Below, piece by piece: positions 29,448 to 38,213 of a DNA stretch of 64,000 nt. The DNA is from Wenjunlia tyrosinilytica (GTDB taxonomy: Bacteria > Actinomycetota > Actinomycetes > Streptomycetales > Streptomycetaceae). The stretch is taken from NCBI RefSeq assembly GCF_014646055.1, contig NZ_BMMS01000034.1, positions 22,109-86,108 on the forward strand, in the 5' to 3' direction. The translations under genes were made by a program, and so were the position numbers. The notes under the pieces were generated by a model. The model did no database searches and was not told the origin of the DNA. It saw only the letters and a program-made list of their open reading frames with translations. Each line of letters starts with the position of its first letter. Position 1 is the first letter of the stretch.

Positions 29448-32093
29448 GTGGAGTTCCGGCTGCTCGGCTCCGTTGCCGTCGTGACGGAGAACGGGGACTT
29501 GGCACTGGGGCCCGCCAAGCGCTCCAGCCTGCTGGCCATGATGCTATTGCGGCCCAACACCCCTGTGAATGTGGCCCAGTTGATCGACGCCCTCTGGGAG
29601 GACGAGCCGCCCGCCCACGCCAAGACCGTCCTGCAAGGCCATGTCTCACGGCTGCGCGCGCTGCTCGCTGAGCACGGAGCGTCGGCGTACGGGGTCGAGC
29701 TCGCCACCCAGGGGTCCGCGTACGCGATGCAGATGCCGGAATCACTGGTGGACGCACACCGCTTCGAGGAGCTCGTCGCGCTCGCCGGGGTGCAGCGTCG
29801 GCCCGCCGACGCCGTGCGGATGCTGCGGGAGGCGCTCTCCTTCTGGCAGGGGCCCGCGCTCACCGGGACCGTGCGGAGCCGGCCGCTGGAGGCGGCGGCC
29901 GGCGGCCTGGAGGAGCTGCGGCTGGCCTCGGTGGAGGCGCTCGCCGATGCGTACGGCCAACTCGGGGAGCACGGCCGGGCCGCCGCCGTGCTCCGTACCG
30001 AAGCCGTCGCGCACCCGCTGCGTGAATCCCTGGCGGCCGCGCTGATGTTGGCGCTGGGCCGCTCAGGGCGCCAGTCGGACGCGATCGGCTGGTACCACCG
30101 CACCCGGCGGCTGCTCGCCGAAGAGCTCGGTGTGGACCCCGGTGAGGTGCTCAGTGAGGCGTATGGGACGCTCCTGCGCTCCGCCCAACCCGTGTCGGCA
30201 AAGCGGCCCGCCCTCCCCGCCGCGGTCGCGATCCCCGAGCTGCTGCCACGGCCGCCGCGCGGATTCACCGGGCGGGGCGCCGAACTGGCTTCGCTCACCA
30301 GGGCCGTCGGCGCCGGGGACGCACCCGTCTGCCTGGTCACCGGTCCCGCCGGCGTCGGCAAGACCGCCTTCGCGGTGCACTGGGCGTACGATCGGCGCGC
30401 CGACTTCCCGGACGGACGGCTCTTCGCCGACCTGCGCGGCTTCAGTGACACCCCGGCGCCCGAATCCGTCGCCGTGCTGCGGGAGTTCCTCCTGGCGCTC
30501 GGTACCCCGCCGCAGCGGATGCCGGAGACCGCCGGCGCGATGGGTGCGCTGTTCCGTTCCCTCACCGCGGGGAGCCGACTCCTCGTCGTCCTCGACAACG
30601 CACGCTCCTCCGAGCAGGTCCGGCCGCTGCTTCCCGGCGGAGACCGCTGCGCGACGCTGGTCACCAGCCGCGACCGGCTCGGCGGCCTCATCGCCTCCGA
30701 CGCCGCCCGGCCGGTACCCCTCAGGCATCTTCCGCCGGCCGACTCGGTAGCACTGCTCGGCAGCGTGCTGGGCGCGGAGCGGGTCGCCGCCGAACCCGAC
30801 GCCGCCGCGCGGCTGGCCGGACTCTGCGACGGGCTGCCGCTCGCACTGCGGGTGACGGCGGCCCGCCTGGCCGAGCGGCCGCAGTGGACACTCGACGCGA
30901 TGGTCGGCGAACTGGCCGACGAACAGAGATGTTTGGCTCTCCTGAACGCCGAGGACACCAGTGTCTCGGCCGCACTGGGCCTTACTGTGCAGCAATTGCC
31001 CGAGCCCGCCGCCCGGATGTTCCGCGCGCTGGGCCTGCACACGGGATCCGACCTGGACCGTTTCGCGGCGGGCGCGCTCGCCGGGACGTCCCCCGCGCAG
31101 GCCTCTGACGACCTGGACCGTCTCGCCGCGGCCCATCTGCTCACCGAGTCCGTCCCCGGCCGCTGGGCGCCGCACGATCTGGTGCGTCTCTACGCCCGCC
31201 ATCTCGCCCCGCAGGCGGACCCCGAGGGCCTGCACCGCCTCCTCGACCACTACCTCTACACGGGGCTCGCGGCGAACGCCGCCGCCGAACCGGGTTCCCA
31301 GCCCTGTTACTCGCTGCCCCCCGATGTCCGGCGGCCCCCGGCGACAAGGGAATTCGAGGGTCGTTCGGCGGCGCTGGCCTGGTACGAGGCGGAGCGTCCG
31401 GCCTTGGAGGGCGCGGCCGCCGCCGCCGCTGCTCTGGGCCTCCACGACCGGGCCTGGAGGCTCGCCCTCGTGCAGTGGCCGCTGATGCTGCGGCGGATCA
31501 GGGACGGCTGGGTGCCGCTCCTCCAGGCCGGGCTCGGCTCGGCGGAGCACGAGGGCGACCTGGATGCGCAGTCGCGGGTGCGGGCGCTGCTCGGCTGGGT
31601 ACTGCACGAGGAGGGCCGGGATGCCGAGGCCCTCGTCCATCTGGAGAAGGCGCCCGAGCTGGCCGCGCGGGCGGGCGATGCGATCAGTGAGGCGGTCGCC
31701 TGCGTCAACCTCGGGGCCGTCCTGGACTCCACCGGGGATCACGGGCGGGCAGGAGCGCTGATGTCCCAGGCGGTCTCGCTCGCCGCCCGGGCGGGCCATC
31801 CCTCCACCCAGGTGCTGACCCTCCAGCACCTGGCCGGCCACTGCCTGAACACGGGGGCGTACGAGGCGGCGCTCGCGCACACGGTTTGCGCGGCGGAACT
31901 CCTCCCACCCGACGCGGTGGTCGGCCGGGCGCGGCTGCAGATCGTCGGCGGCGAGGCGCTGGCCGGACTGGGCCGTCTTGAGGAAGCCGGTGACCAGCTG
32001 AGAGGGGCGGCGGCGGCAGCCGACGCGGTCGGGTTCACGGAGGGCTCCGCACGGGCCGTGGAACTGCTGTCGCGGCTGTCAGCGAATCGTTAG
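29448..32093 (+). CDS. AfsR/SARP-type transcriptional regulator (BTAD, NB-ARC, TPR)
   Basis: 881 residues. Residues 1-95 form the OmpR-like winged helix (MEFRLLGSVAVVTENG, LIDALWEDEPP). Residues 96-245 form the BTAD domain ending ELGVDPGEVLSEAYGTLL. An NB-ARC ATPase follows with P-loop GPAGVGKTAF near 301 and Walker B LLVVLDNA near 378. About 640-881 is a TPR-like solenoid. GTG start with GGAGG 5-6 nt upstream. Such proteins activate secondary-metabolite or developmental genes in response to ligand and ATP binding. No biosynthetic cluster adjoins it; the next gene, 90 bp downstream on the same strand, is a DUF4232 lipoprotein that could be its target. Confidence 0.93.
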   Translation: MEFRLLGSVAVVTENGDLALGPAKRSSLLAMMLLRPNTPVNVAQLIDALWEDEPPAHAKTVLQGHVSRLRALLAEHGASAYGVELATQGSAYAMQMPESLVDAHRFEELVALAGVQRRPADAVRMLREALSFWQGPALTGTVRSRPLEAAAGGLEELRLASVEALADAYGQLGEHGRAAAVLRTEAVAHPLRESLAAALMLALGRSGRQSDAIGWYHRTRRLLAEELGVDPGEVLSEAYGTLLRSAQPVSAKRPALPAAVAIPELLPRPPRGFTGRGAELASLTRAVGAGDAPVCLVTGPAGVGKTAFAVHWAYDRRADFPDGRLFADLRGFSDTPAPESVAVLREFLLALGTPPQRMPETAGAMGALFRSLTAGSRLLVVLDNARSSEQVRPLLPGGDRCATLVTSRDRLGGLIASDAARPVPLRHLPPADSVALLGSVLGAERVAAEPDAAARLAGLCDGLPLALRVTAARLAERPQWTLDAMVGELADEQRCLALLNAEDTSVSAALGLTVQQLPEPAARMFRALGLHTGSDLDRFAAGALAGTSPAQASDDLDRLAAAHLLTESVPGRWAPHDLVRLYARHLAPQADPEGLHRLLDHYLYTGLAANAAAEPGSQPCYSLPPDVRRPPATREFEGRSAALAWYEAERPALEGAAAAAAALGLHDRAWRLALVQWPLMLRRIRDGWVPLLQAGLGSAEHEGDLDAQSRVRALLGWVLHEEGRDAEALVHLEKAPELAARAGDAISEAVACVNLGAVLDSTGDHGRAGALMSQAVSLAARAGHPSTQVLTLQHLAGHCLNTGAYEAALAHTVCAAELLPPDAVVGRARLQIVGGEALAGLGRLEEAGDQLRGAAAAADAVGFTEGSARAVELLSRLSANR

Positions 32094-32183
32094 CGGTACG
32101 TAAGTGGGACGGCAGCGCGCCACCGGAGGCTGTAATTCAGCACCGAATGCGTGCCCTGACCATCCTTACGAGGGAGAACCACC

Positions 32184-32924
32184 ATGCGTACCCGCCGCAA
32201 GAACACCGTCGCCGCCGCCGTCGCCGTCGCCGCTCTCTCGCTGGGACTGACCGCCTGCGGCGACAGTGACACCGACTCCAAGGGTGCGGGGAGCCCGACC
32301 GCTGCGCAGACCCTCGCGGGCACCGCTTCGAAGCCGGCGTCCGGCACGGCGGGCACCCGGTCGGCGGGCACCGGGTCGGCGGGCACCGGGTCGGCGGGCA
32401 CCGGATCGGTGGATCCGGCCGCGTCCCAGAGCAGGACGAGGGACACCTCCGGCGGCGGTACGGCTTCGACCGGCTCGACGGGCACTGCCAAGGTCCCCGC
32501 CTGCACCTACAAGGATGTGAAGATCACGATGGCGAAGGCGGACGAGACGCCCACCGAGCACATCGTCCTGACCGCCGCCAACACCTCCGGCCGCTCGTGC
32601 CGCCTCTTCGGTTACCCGCTGATCGCCTTCGGCGACATCCAGACCGCCAAGGACATCCCGGCCGTCGCGAAGAGCAAGCCGTCGACCCCGATCGTCCTGA
32701 AGTCCGGCACGTCGGCGTACGCGAACGTACGCGTCGCCCTGGGTGGCGTGCATGAGGACAACAAGGTGGTCGCGCGCTTCAACGTGAATTTCTTCGGCGC
32801 CGACGGCCCGGCCGAGGGCAGCGACGTCGTCACCGCGCCCTCGGGGCGCCTTGCCGTCAACGAGGCTGCCGCGAAGACCGGCTACTGGACGTACGAGCTC
32901 CGCAGCGGCGCCGACGACTTCTGA
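32184..32924 (+). CDS. DUF4232 lipoprotein
   Basis: 246 residues. Lipoprotein signal ending LGLTAC with lipidated Cys near residue 25, then a Ser/Gly/Thr-rich linker built from SAGTG repeats, then a DUF4232 domain (about 105-246) with two cysteines (VPACTYKD, RSCRLFGYPL) that probably pair. Surface-exposed protein of unknown role. ATG start with a GAGGGAGA ribosome-binding site. Lies directly behind the AfsR-like gene. Confidence 0.88.
   Translation: MRTRRKNTVAAAVAVAALSLGLTACGDSDTDSKGAGSPTAAQTLAGTASKPASGTAGTRSAGTGSAGTGSAGTGSVDPAASQSRTRDTSGGGTASTGSTGTAKVPACTYKDVKITMAKADETPTEHIVLTAANTSGRSCRLFGYPLIAFGDIQTAKDIPAVAKSKPSTPIVLKSGTSAYANVRVALGGVHEDNKVVARFNVNFFGADGPAEGSDVVTAPSGRLAVNEAAAKTGYWTYELRSGADDF
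32346..32405. repeat. 15-bp in-frame tandem repeat (SAGTG), four copies
   Basis: Four 15-bp units, nearly exact, encode the SAGTG linker of the DUF4232 lipoprotein. Copy number may vary between strains. Confidence 0.9.
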
Positions 32925-33282
32925 ACGGCTCGCTCAGGCGTCTGCCGCCGCCCGCATCAGAGGTGGCCGCTCTGTCCCCGTCCACATACGCGGGGGCGGG
33001 GCGTCCCGGCTGCCGGAAGCGCCCGGCGCGCGCACTTCGACCGTCACTCAACCGCCCGCTTCGAGCACCGGCGAGCTCATCGTCGAAGCCGTGAACGCTA
33101 AAGGGCTGGTCAACTCCGGACAAATGCAGTCCATATAGGGCTCGCTTTGGGCTGAAAGTGATCCAGCTCACTCAAGAACAAGGGAACGGGACGTCACCCT
33201 GATTCGTCTCCCGAGGCGTCCTGTCACGCGGCCGCCGCAGGAGCGGGCGCGATCACCGCTCCGTGCTCAGAAGAGGTGCCTC
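32925..33282. other. intergenic stretch before the M64 peptidase gene
   Basis: No recognisable gene. A relatively AT-rich segment near 33100-33190 is the likely promoter region of the peptidase gene. Confidence 0.4.
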
Positions 33283-34587
33283 TTGCGCACGCCCACCAGA
33301 TCCACGCAGCTCCGGATGCTCGCCGCGGCCGGGATCGTCGCCGCTGCCGCGTTCGTGATACCCGCGACGGCCAACTCCGCGCCGGCCTCCACCCCGGCCT
33401 CCGCGGACAGGGCACACCCGCCGGCCGAGGTCGTCGAGGCGTTCCAGCCGAACGGGGACATCTCCCGCGTGAAGGTGGAGCCCCGCAGGGCCAAGGGCGA
33501 GCGCGTCCAGGTTCCGGCCAGCAAGGTCCGATCCATCGTCAAGAACGGCCCCCCGTCCGACCGTTTCGACATCGTCTTCGTGGCCGACGGCTATACGGCC
33601 TCGCAGATGGACCGCTTCCGGACCGCGGTGTCGGCGAAGTGGAAGGACATCACCGCCGTCGAGCCGTTCAAGAGCTACGCGCCGCTGTTCAACGTCTGGG
33701 CCGTCGAGGCCGTCTCCAAGCAGTCGGGCATATCCGGGGACCCGACCGCCAATGTCCACAAGGACACCGCGGTCCGGTCCTACTTCTGGTGCGAGGACAC
33801 CGAGCGCCTCCTGTGCACCGACACCGAGATCGCCAACGCGTACGCCAGGCAGGCGCCCGCCCATGACGCGACCGTGGTACTCGCCAACACCAAGAAGTAC
33901 GGCGGCGCCGGCTACCCCTCCGTCAGCACCGTTGCCGGGGGCAACGAGGAGGCCAGCCAGATCCTCGTTCACGAAATGGGACACTCCATCGGCGGACTGG
34001 CCGACGAGTACATCTATGGTGAGGAGGGCCCGTACACGGGACCCGAGCCCCTGGAACCCAACGTCAGCAAGCTCAGTGCCCGCAAGATGACCGAGGGCAA
34101 GCGCAAGTGGTACCGGTGGATCGGCGAGCCCGACCCCAACGGCGGCAAGGTCGGCACCTTCGTCGGCGCTTACTACCACACCAAGGGGGTGAACCGGCCC
34201 ACCGGGGACTCGATCATGCAGACGCTCGGGCTCGAGTTCAATCTCCCCAGCCGCGAGTCGATGATCGCCGCGTTCTACGGGGGCGTCGACATCGCCGACA
34301 CCCCGGCGGGCTCTCCGCGCCCCAACGCGACGCTGAAGCGCACGTCCACCGCGCGCATCACCGTGCCGAAGCTGCCCGCGAAGAGGCTGAAGATCACCTG
34401 GAGCGTCGACGGCCGGACCGTGCCCGCGCTGAGCGGTGCCAAGTCGGCGAGTGTCAGCGAGCTGGGGCTCGACTCCCGGGCGCACACCCTGAAGGTGAAG
34501 GTCGAGGACACCACGTCCAAGGTCCGCGACCCCGAACTGCGCAAGATGCTCAAGGACTCGGTGGCCTGGAAGATCGCCGCCTCCTGA
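33283..34587 (+). CDS. secreted M64-family metallopeptidase
   Basis: 434 residues from a TTG start with AGAGG 6 nt upstream. A Sec signal peptide (MLAAAGIVAAAAFVIPATANSA) is followed by a beta-domain and the zinc site: VHEMGHSIGGLADEY, the HExxH plus downstream Asp/Glu typical of peptidase family M64 (IgA peptidase M64). The start of the mature domain has DRFDIVFVADGYT, the conserved family opening. The C-terminal 110 residues are an Ig-like beta domain. Secreted protease of unknown natural substrate. Convergent with the Uma2 gene. Confidence 0.93.
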   Translation: MRTPTRSTQLRMLAAAGIVAAAAFVIPATANSAPASTPASADRAHPPAEVVEAFQPNGDISRVKVEPRRAKGERVQVPASKVRSIVKNGPPSDRFDIVFVADGYTASQMDRFRTAVSAKWKDITAVEPFKSYAPLFNVWAVEAVSKQSGISGDPTANVHKDTAVRSYFWCEDTERLLCTDTEIANAYARQAPAHDATVVLANTKKYGGAGYPSVSTVAGGNEEASQILVHEMGHSIGGLADEYIYGEEGPYTGPEPLEPNVSKLSARKMTEGKRKWYRWIGEPDPNGGKVGTFVGAYYHTKGVNRPTGDSIMQTLGLEFNLPSRESMIAAFYGGVDIADTPAGSPRPNATLKRTSTARITVPKLPAKRLKITWSVDGRTVPALSGAKSASVSELGLDSRAHTLKVKVEDTTSKVRDPELRKMLKDSVAWKIAAS

Positions 34588-34609
34588 CCCTCCCGGAACG
34601 ACCCGCCAC

Positions 34610-34652
34610 CCGGGGGCGCCGGCCCGTCCACGACGCGAGTCGGCGCCCCCGG
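34610..34652. terminator. hairpin between M64 and Uma2 genes
   Basis: A perfect 12-bp stem (ccgggggcgccg and complement) with a 19-nt loop between the 3' ends of convergent genes. Confidence 0.55.
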
Positions 34653-34674
34653 TCGGCGTTGTGCTCAGGCCGTG

Positions 34675-34713
34675 CGCCAATCCCGCGCGCCAGTCCCGCG
34701 TGCCAATCCCGCG
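34675..34713. repeat. 13-bp tandem repeat, three copies
   Basis: Three near-identical 13-mers of type cgccaatcccgcg just before the 3' end of the Uma2 gene. Non-coding. Confidence 0.85.
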
Positions 34714-34724
34714 CCCGCGCCGCC

Positions 34725-35312
34725 TCAGTCGGCCTCGGCCCTGTGCGGGACGAAGGCGCCGAGGTCCAGGCTGATGTCGAACGGAACGGGACGTTTCACG
34801 GTGCCCCGGAAGATTCCGGCTGGGGCGTACCGGCGGGTCGGGGCGTCCAGCTCGTAGACATGCGTGACCGGCGTGCCGCCCTCGTCCTCGATGCACCAGT
34901 AGTGGTCGATGCCGGCCTCCGCGTATTTGCGGAGTTTGACGGTTCGGTCCCGGTGGGCGGACTCGGGCGGGACGACCTCCACGACCAGTTGCACATCGGC
35001 GGGATCGAACCATGTGCGGTCGGGATCGTACGGCGCGGTGGTCACGAGGAGGTCCGGCTCCGGCCGGTTGCGCTGGTCGAGCCGGATGGTCATCTCCCGC
35101 TCCACTTCGACTCCGGCGGGTGCCTGCTCGGCGAGCGCGACGGTGAGCGCGGTGACCAGGCGCCCATGCCAGGACCGTAGCGGGGACATCATGAAGACGA
35201 GGGCTCCGTCGATCAGCTCGGTGCGGCGGGGCGCCTCGGGGAGGCGGTCCAGGTCCTCCGCGAACCAGCCTTCCGCGCGCGGCGGGCGCATCCAGTCGGG
35301 CAGTGCGGTCAT
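34725..35312 (-). CDS. Uma2-family (DUF820) nuclease-like protein
   Basis: 195 residues with the PD-(D/E)xK-like restriction-endonuclease fold of the Uma2 family: RPEPDLLV (acidic), then QLVVEVVPP and KLRKYAEAGIDHYWCIED. The putative catalytic Asp, Glu and Lys are all present. Such genes are multiplied in cyanobacteria and streptomycetes; nuclease activity has rarely been shown. ATG start. Stands alone, 50 bp downstream of the aminotransferase gene on the same strand. Confidence 0.88.
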   Translation of the reverse strand: MTALPDWMRPPRAEGWFAEDLDRLPEAPRRTELIDGALVFMMSPLRSWHGRLVTALTVALAEQAPAGVEVEREMTIRLDQRNRPEPDLLVTTAPYDPDRTWFDPADVQLVVEVVPPESAHRDRTVKLRKYAEAGIDHYWCIEDEGGTPVTHVYELDAPTRRYAPAGIFRGTVKRPVPFDISLDLGAFVPHRAEAD

Positions 35313-35361
35313 GGGACAACGCTGGCGACTCCGGCTGTCGGCGGAGGAGGGCTCGGGCTGG

Positions 35362-36516
35362 TCAGACGGCCGCGGCCATGCGCTTCACCGCTTCCCTCAG
35401 GAGGTCCGGGGACGTGGCCAGGTTCAGGCGGGCGTAGCCCTCGCCGCCTGTGCCGAAGCCTTGGTTCGAGGTGAGGGCCACGCGTCCCCGGTCCAGGAAG
35501 GTCTGGGCAGGGTCGTCGCCCAGGCCGAGGGCCCGGCAGTCCAGCCAGGCCAGGAAGGTGCCCTCGGGCGGGCGGTAGACGATTCCCGGCAGGCGCTCCG
35601 CCAGGAGGGTGGTCAGCAGGTGGCGGTTTTCGTCGAGGCCCGTCAGGAGGGCGTCCAGCCAGTCCCCTCCGTGGCGCAGGGCCGCCGCGTGGGCTATCGC
35701 GCCCAGGTGGCTCGGGCCGTGGCCGACCTCCTCCGGCATACGGGCCAGGTCGCCGAGGGCCTCGGGGCCCGCTATGGCCAGGGCCGCCTTGAGTCCGGCC
35801 AGGTTCCATGCCTTCGACGCCGACATCAGGGAGAACGCGCGCTCCGCGCCCGGCACCGACAGGTACGGCACATGCGTCGCGCCCGGCAGCACGATCGGGG
35901 CGTGGATCTCGTCGGCCACGACCCGCACACCGTGCGCGTTCGCCAGCCGCGTCACGGCGGACAGTTCGGCCTCGGTGTGGACGGTGCCGGTGGGGTTGTG
36001 CGGGCTGCACAGCAGGTAGGCGGCCGGTCGCCCGCCCTCCCTCGCGCGGAGGAACGCCGCCTCGGTGGCCTCGAGGTCGAGCCGGTGGTCGCAGCCGAGC
36101 GGGGCCTCGACGATCCGGCGGTCCATGTGCTCCACGAACAGGTAGAACGGCTGGTAGACCGGCGAGTTGACCACCACGGCGTCACCCGGGCCGGTCACCA
36201 GCTTCAGCATCTCGACGATGCCCAGCATCACATCGGGCACGATCGCCGTGTGCGCGGGTTCCACGTGCCAGCCCCAGCGCTTCGTCGCGAACTCGTCGAG
36301 CGCCTCGGCGTACGCCGGTCCCGCCGGGTAGCCGGTGTCGCCGAGGTCGAGCGCGTCGGCGAGCGCCCGCTTGATCGGCTCGGCGAGCGGCACGTCCATC
36401 TCCGCCACCCAGACGGGCAGGACGTCGTCGGGGTACTGGCGCCACTTCATGCTGGTGCGGCGGCGCAGTTCCTCCACGGACAGCTGGCAGAGCGGGTTGG
36501 ATCCGCGGCTCTCCAT
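35362..36516 (-). CDS. MalY/PatB-type aminotransferase (probable cystathionine beta-lyase)
   Basis: 384 residues, fold-type I PLP enzyme. Signature points are [14 protein letters not shown] at the N-terminus, [11 protein letters not shown] (substrate carboxylate), [14 protein letters not shown] (PLP pyridine Asp) and [12 protein letters not shown] with the Schiff-base Lys. The MalY/PatB subgroup cleaves C-S bonds of cystathionine or related cysteine conjugates. Natural substrate unproven. ATG start. 156 bp separates it from the end of the PucR gene on the same strand. Confidence 0.9.
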   Translation of the reverse strand: MESRGSNPLCQLSVEELRRRTSMKWRQYPDDVLPVWVAEMDVPLAEPIKRALADALDLGDTGYPAGPAYAEALDEFATKRWGWHVEPAHTAIVPDVMLGIVEMLKLVTGPGDAVVVNSPVYQPFYLFVEHMDRRIVEAPLGCDHRLDLEATEAAFLRAREGGRPAAYLLCSPHNPTGTVHTEAELSAVTRLANAHGVRVVADEIHAPIVLPGATHVPYLSVPGAERAFSLMSASKAWNLAGLKAALAIAGPEALGDLARMPEEVGHGPSHLGAIAHAAALRHGGDWLDALLTGLDENRHLLTTLLAERLPGIVYRPPEGTFLAWLDCRALGLGDDPAQTFLDRGRVALTSNQGFGTGGEGYARLNLATSPDLLREAVKRMAAAV

Positions 36517-36672
36517 ATCTCAACTGTGCTGGGTGCGCCCACCGCCGGGCAACAGGTACGACCGGGGGTTTTGGGCCTGACAGTCCGGGCGCCCCGCCCC
36601 GCCCGATACCCAGGAGGCGCCCAGCCCCGCCCGGTACCCCGGACGCGCCCCGCCCCGATCGCCTGCCGCGCC

Positions 36673-37905
36673 TTACGTGGCCGGGTCCGCCACCGGGGCG
36701 GGTGGCTGGCGCTGGAGGCGCAGCTGCAACCAGCAGGAGAGCCGGTCGTCGGGGTGGTCGAGGTCGATGCCGAACAGCTCCCGGGCCCGCCTCAGCCGGT
36801 ACTTGAGCGTGTTGGGGTGGACGGTCAGCCGCTGGGCCGCCTCCGCGACATTGCCGACCGCGTCCAGCCAGGCGGTGACCGAGGCGGCGTAGTCGGTGCC
36901 GCGGGCGCGGTCGTGCTCGACCATCGCGTCGATGCCCGGGTGGCGCAGCCCGGGCCTGCGGGCGAGCTGGTCCGACAGGTGGACGAGGAGCACCCGGGCA
37001 TGCGTCGCCGCGAGGTCGGACACCGGCGGAGCGTCCGGATCGGTGGTGGTCACGCGCAGGATGTCGTCCACCTCGGCGCGCAGCTCGGGCAGCTCGGCCG
37101 GATCGGCGGCCTGGCGGCTCACGGCGGCGCGGACCGTTGCGTCCAGGGTGCGGCCGAGGGCGGCGACGGCCTGCTCGGCGAGACGGCGGGCGGTGGCCGG
37201 GGAGTCGTGCGGCAGGAGGACGTAGACGGTGCGCCCCACGGTGGCCACGGCCGACTCCGCGTGCACGGCCGCCCAGTGCCGGGCCGCGGCGGCGCTCAGC
37301 CGGACGGCGAGGGGGACCCCGCGCTCCGGGACACCGGCGGGCGCGAGACCGAGCAGGGTCAGGCGCGGACGGTCGGGCAGCCCCAGGCGGAACCGCGCTT
37401 CCTCGGGCCCCCAGCCGCCGTCCAGCGCGCCGCGCAGCGCGTCCTCATGGGCCCGCATCTCGAGCTCGGCGGCGCTGCGGCGGCGCAGCATGTGCAGGGC
37501 GGCGAGACGGGCGCCGTCCAGCAGGGCCCGGCCGCCGTCGGCGTCGATGGGGGTGTCTGCCTCGATGGCCCAGATGGTGCCGAGCGGCAGGTCGCCGGCC
37601 CGGATGGCGACCGCGGCGCGGGGCAGCTCGTCCGGGGCGAGGACCGCCAGGCGGACCACACCGGTGGCAGCCAGGACGTCCCGGTACTGGCGCAGCTGCT
37701 CGGGCTGGTCGGGCACGCGCCGGTTGAGGATGCCGCGGCGGCGCAGCTCGTCGATGCGCTGGCCGGGCAGCGAGGAGTACGCGAGCACGCGGTGGTCCAG
37801 GTCCTCGATCGCCACGGACCCGCCGATGACCGCCGCGATGGCGTTGGCCAGGGCGAACAGCTCCTCGCTGGTCCCGTCGAGGGTTGGCGATTCCGGCAAT
37901 TCCAT
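36673..37905 (-). CDS. PucR-family transcriptional regulator
   Basis: 410 residues. A GAF-like N-terminal sensor region (about 12-150) leads to a GGDEF-like central part and the PucR C-terminal helix-turn-helix NVAEAAQRLTVHPNTLKYRLRRA. Regulators of this type control catabolic genes for purines, amino acids or polyamines. The ATG follows a TAGGCT -10 by 6 nt on the minus strand (37912-37917), so its message may be leaderless. It is divergent from the LysA-like decarboxylase and permease genes, its likely targets. The shared 308 bp intergenic region contains a 13-unit 8-bp repeat array. Confidence 0.88.
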   Translation of the reverse strand: MELPESPTLDGTSEELFALANAIAAVIGGSVAIEDLDHRVLAYSSLPGQRIDELRRRGILNRRVPDQPEQLRQYRDVLAATGVVRLAVLAPDELPRAAVAIRAGDLPLGTIWAIEADTPIDADGGRALLDGARLAALHMLRRRSAAELEMRAHEDALRGALDGGWGPEEARFRLGLPDRPRLTLLGLAPAGVPERGVPLAVRLSAAAARHWAAVHAESAVATVGRTVYVLLPHDSPATARRLAEQAVAALGRTLDATVRAAVSRQAADPAELPELRAEVDDILRVTTTDPDAPPVSDLAATHARVLLVHLSDQLARRPGLRHPGIDAMVEHDRARGTDYAASVTAWLDAVGNVAEAAQRLTVHPNTLKYRLRRARELFGIDLDHPDDRLSCWLQLRLQRQPPAPVADPAT

Positions 37906-37972
37906 GGGCGGAGCCTAGGCGATTTCGCCAACGACCGGCAGGGCCGCAGCCCCCAGCATGGTGCGAACCGCC

Positions 37973-38076
37973 CGGTTCGCCGGACTGCCGGACTGCCGGT
38001 TCGCCGGTCCGTCGGTCCGTCGGTCCGTCGGTTCGCCGGTCCGTCGGTTCGCCGGTCCGTCGGTCCGTCGGTCCGT
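37973..38076. repeat. 8-bp tandem array, 13 units
   Basis: Thirteen consecutive 8-mers of three types: cggtccgt, cggttcgc and cggactgc. It lies in the divergent promoter region between the PucR and LysA-like genes. The unit length is not a multiple of three and no real gene crosses it. To its right (38125-38195) a second, looser repeat of ccaaccagccgccgccc type continues to the ribosome-binding site of the decarboxylase gene. Confidence 0.95.
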
Positions 38077-38213
38077 GGGTCCCCGGGATCGCCACCGGCA
38101 CATCACCGCGCGCTCACCCCCCGATGAGCGACCAGCCGCCGCCCCCAACCAGCCGCCGCCCCCAACCACCCGCCGCCAACCAGCCGCCCCCACCAACCAG
38201 CGAGGAGAGGTCC

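Noticed and set aside
32851..33138. Small plus-strand frame between the lipoprotein and M64 genes
   Set aside because: Overlaps the end of the lipoprotein gene, has no ribosome-binding site and no recognisable features.
37973..38076. Possible CRISPR or iteron origin
   Set aside because: 8-bp head-to-tail units without spacers and no replication gene nearby.
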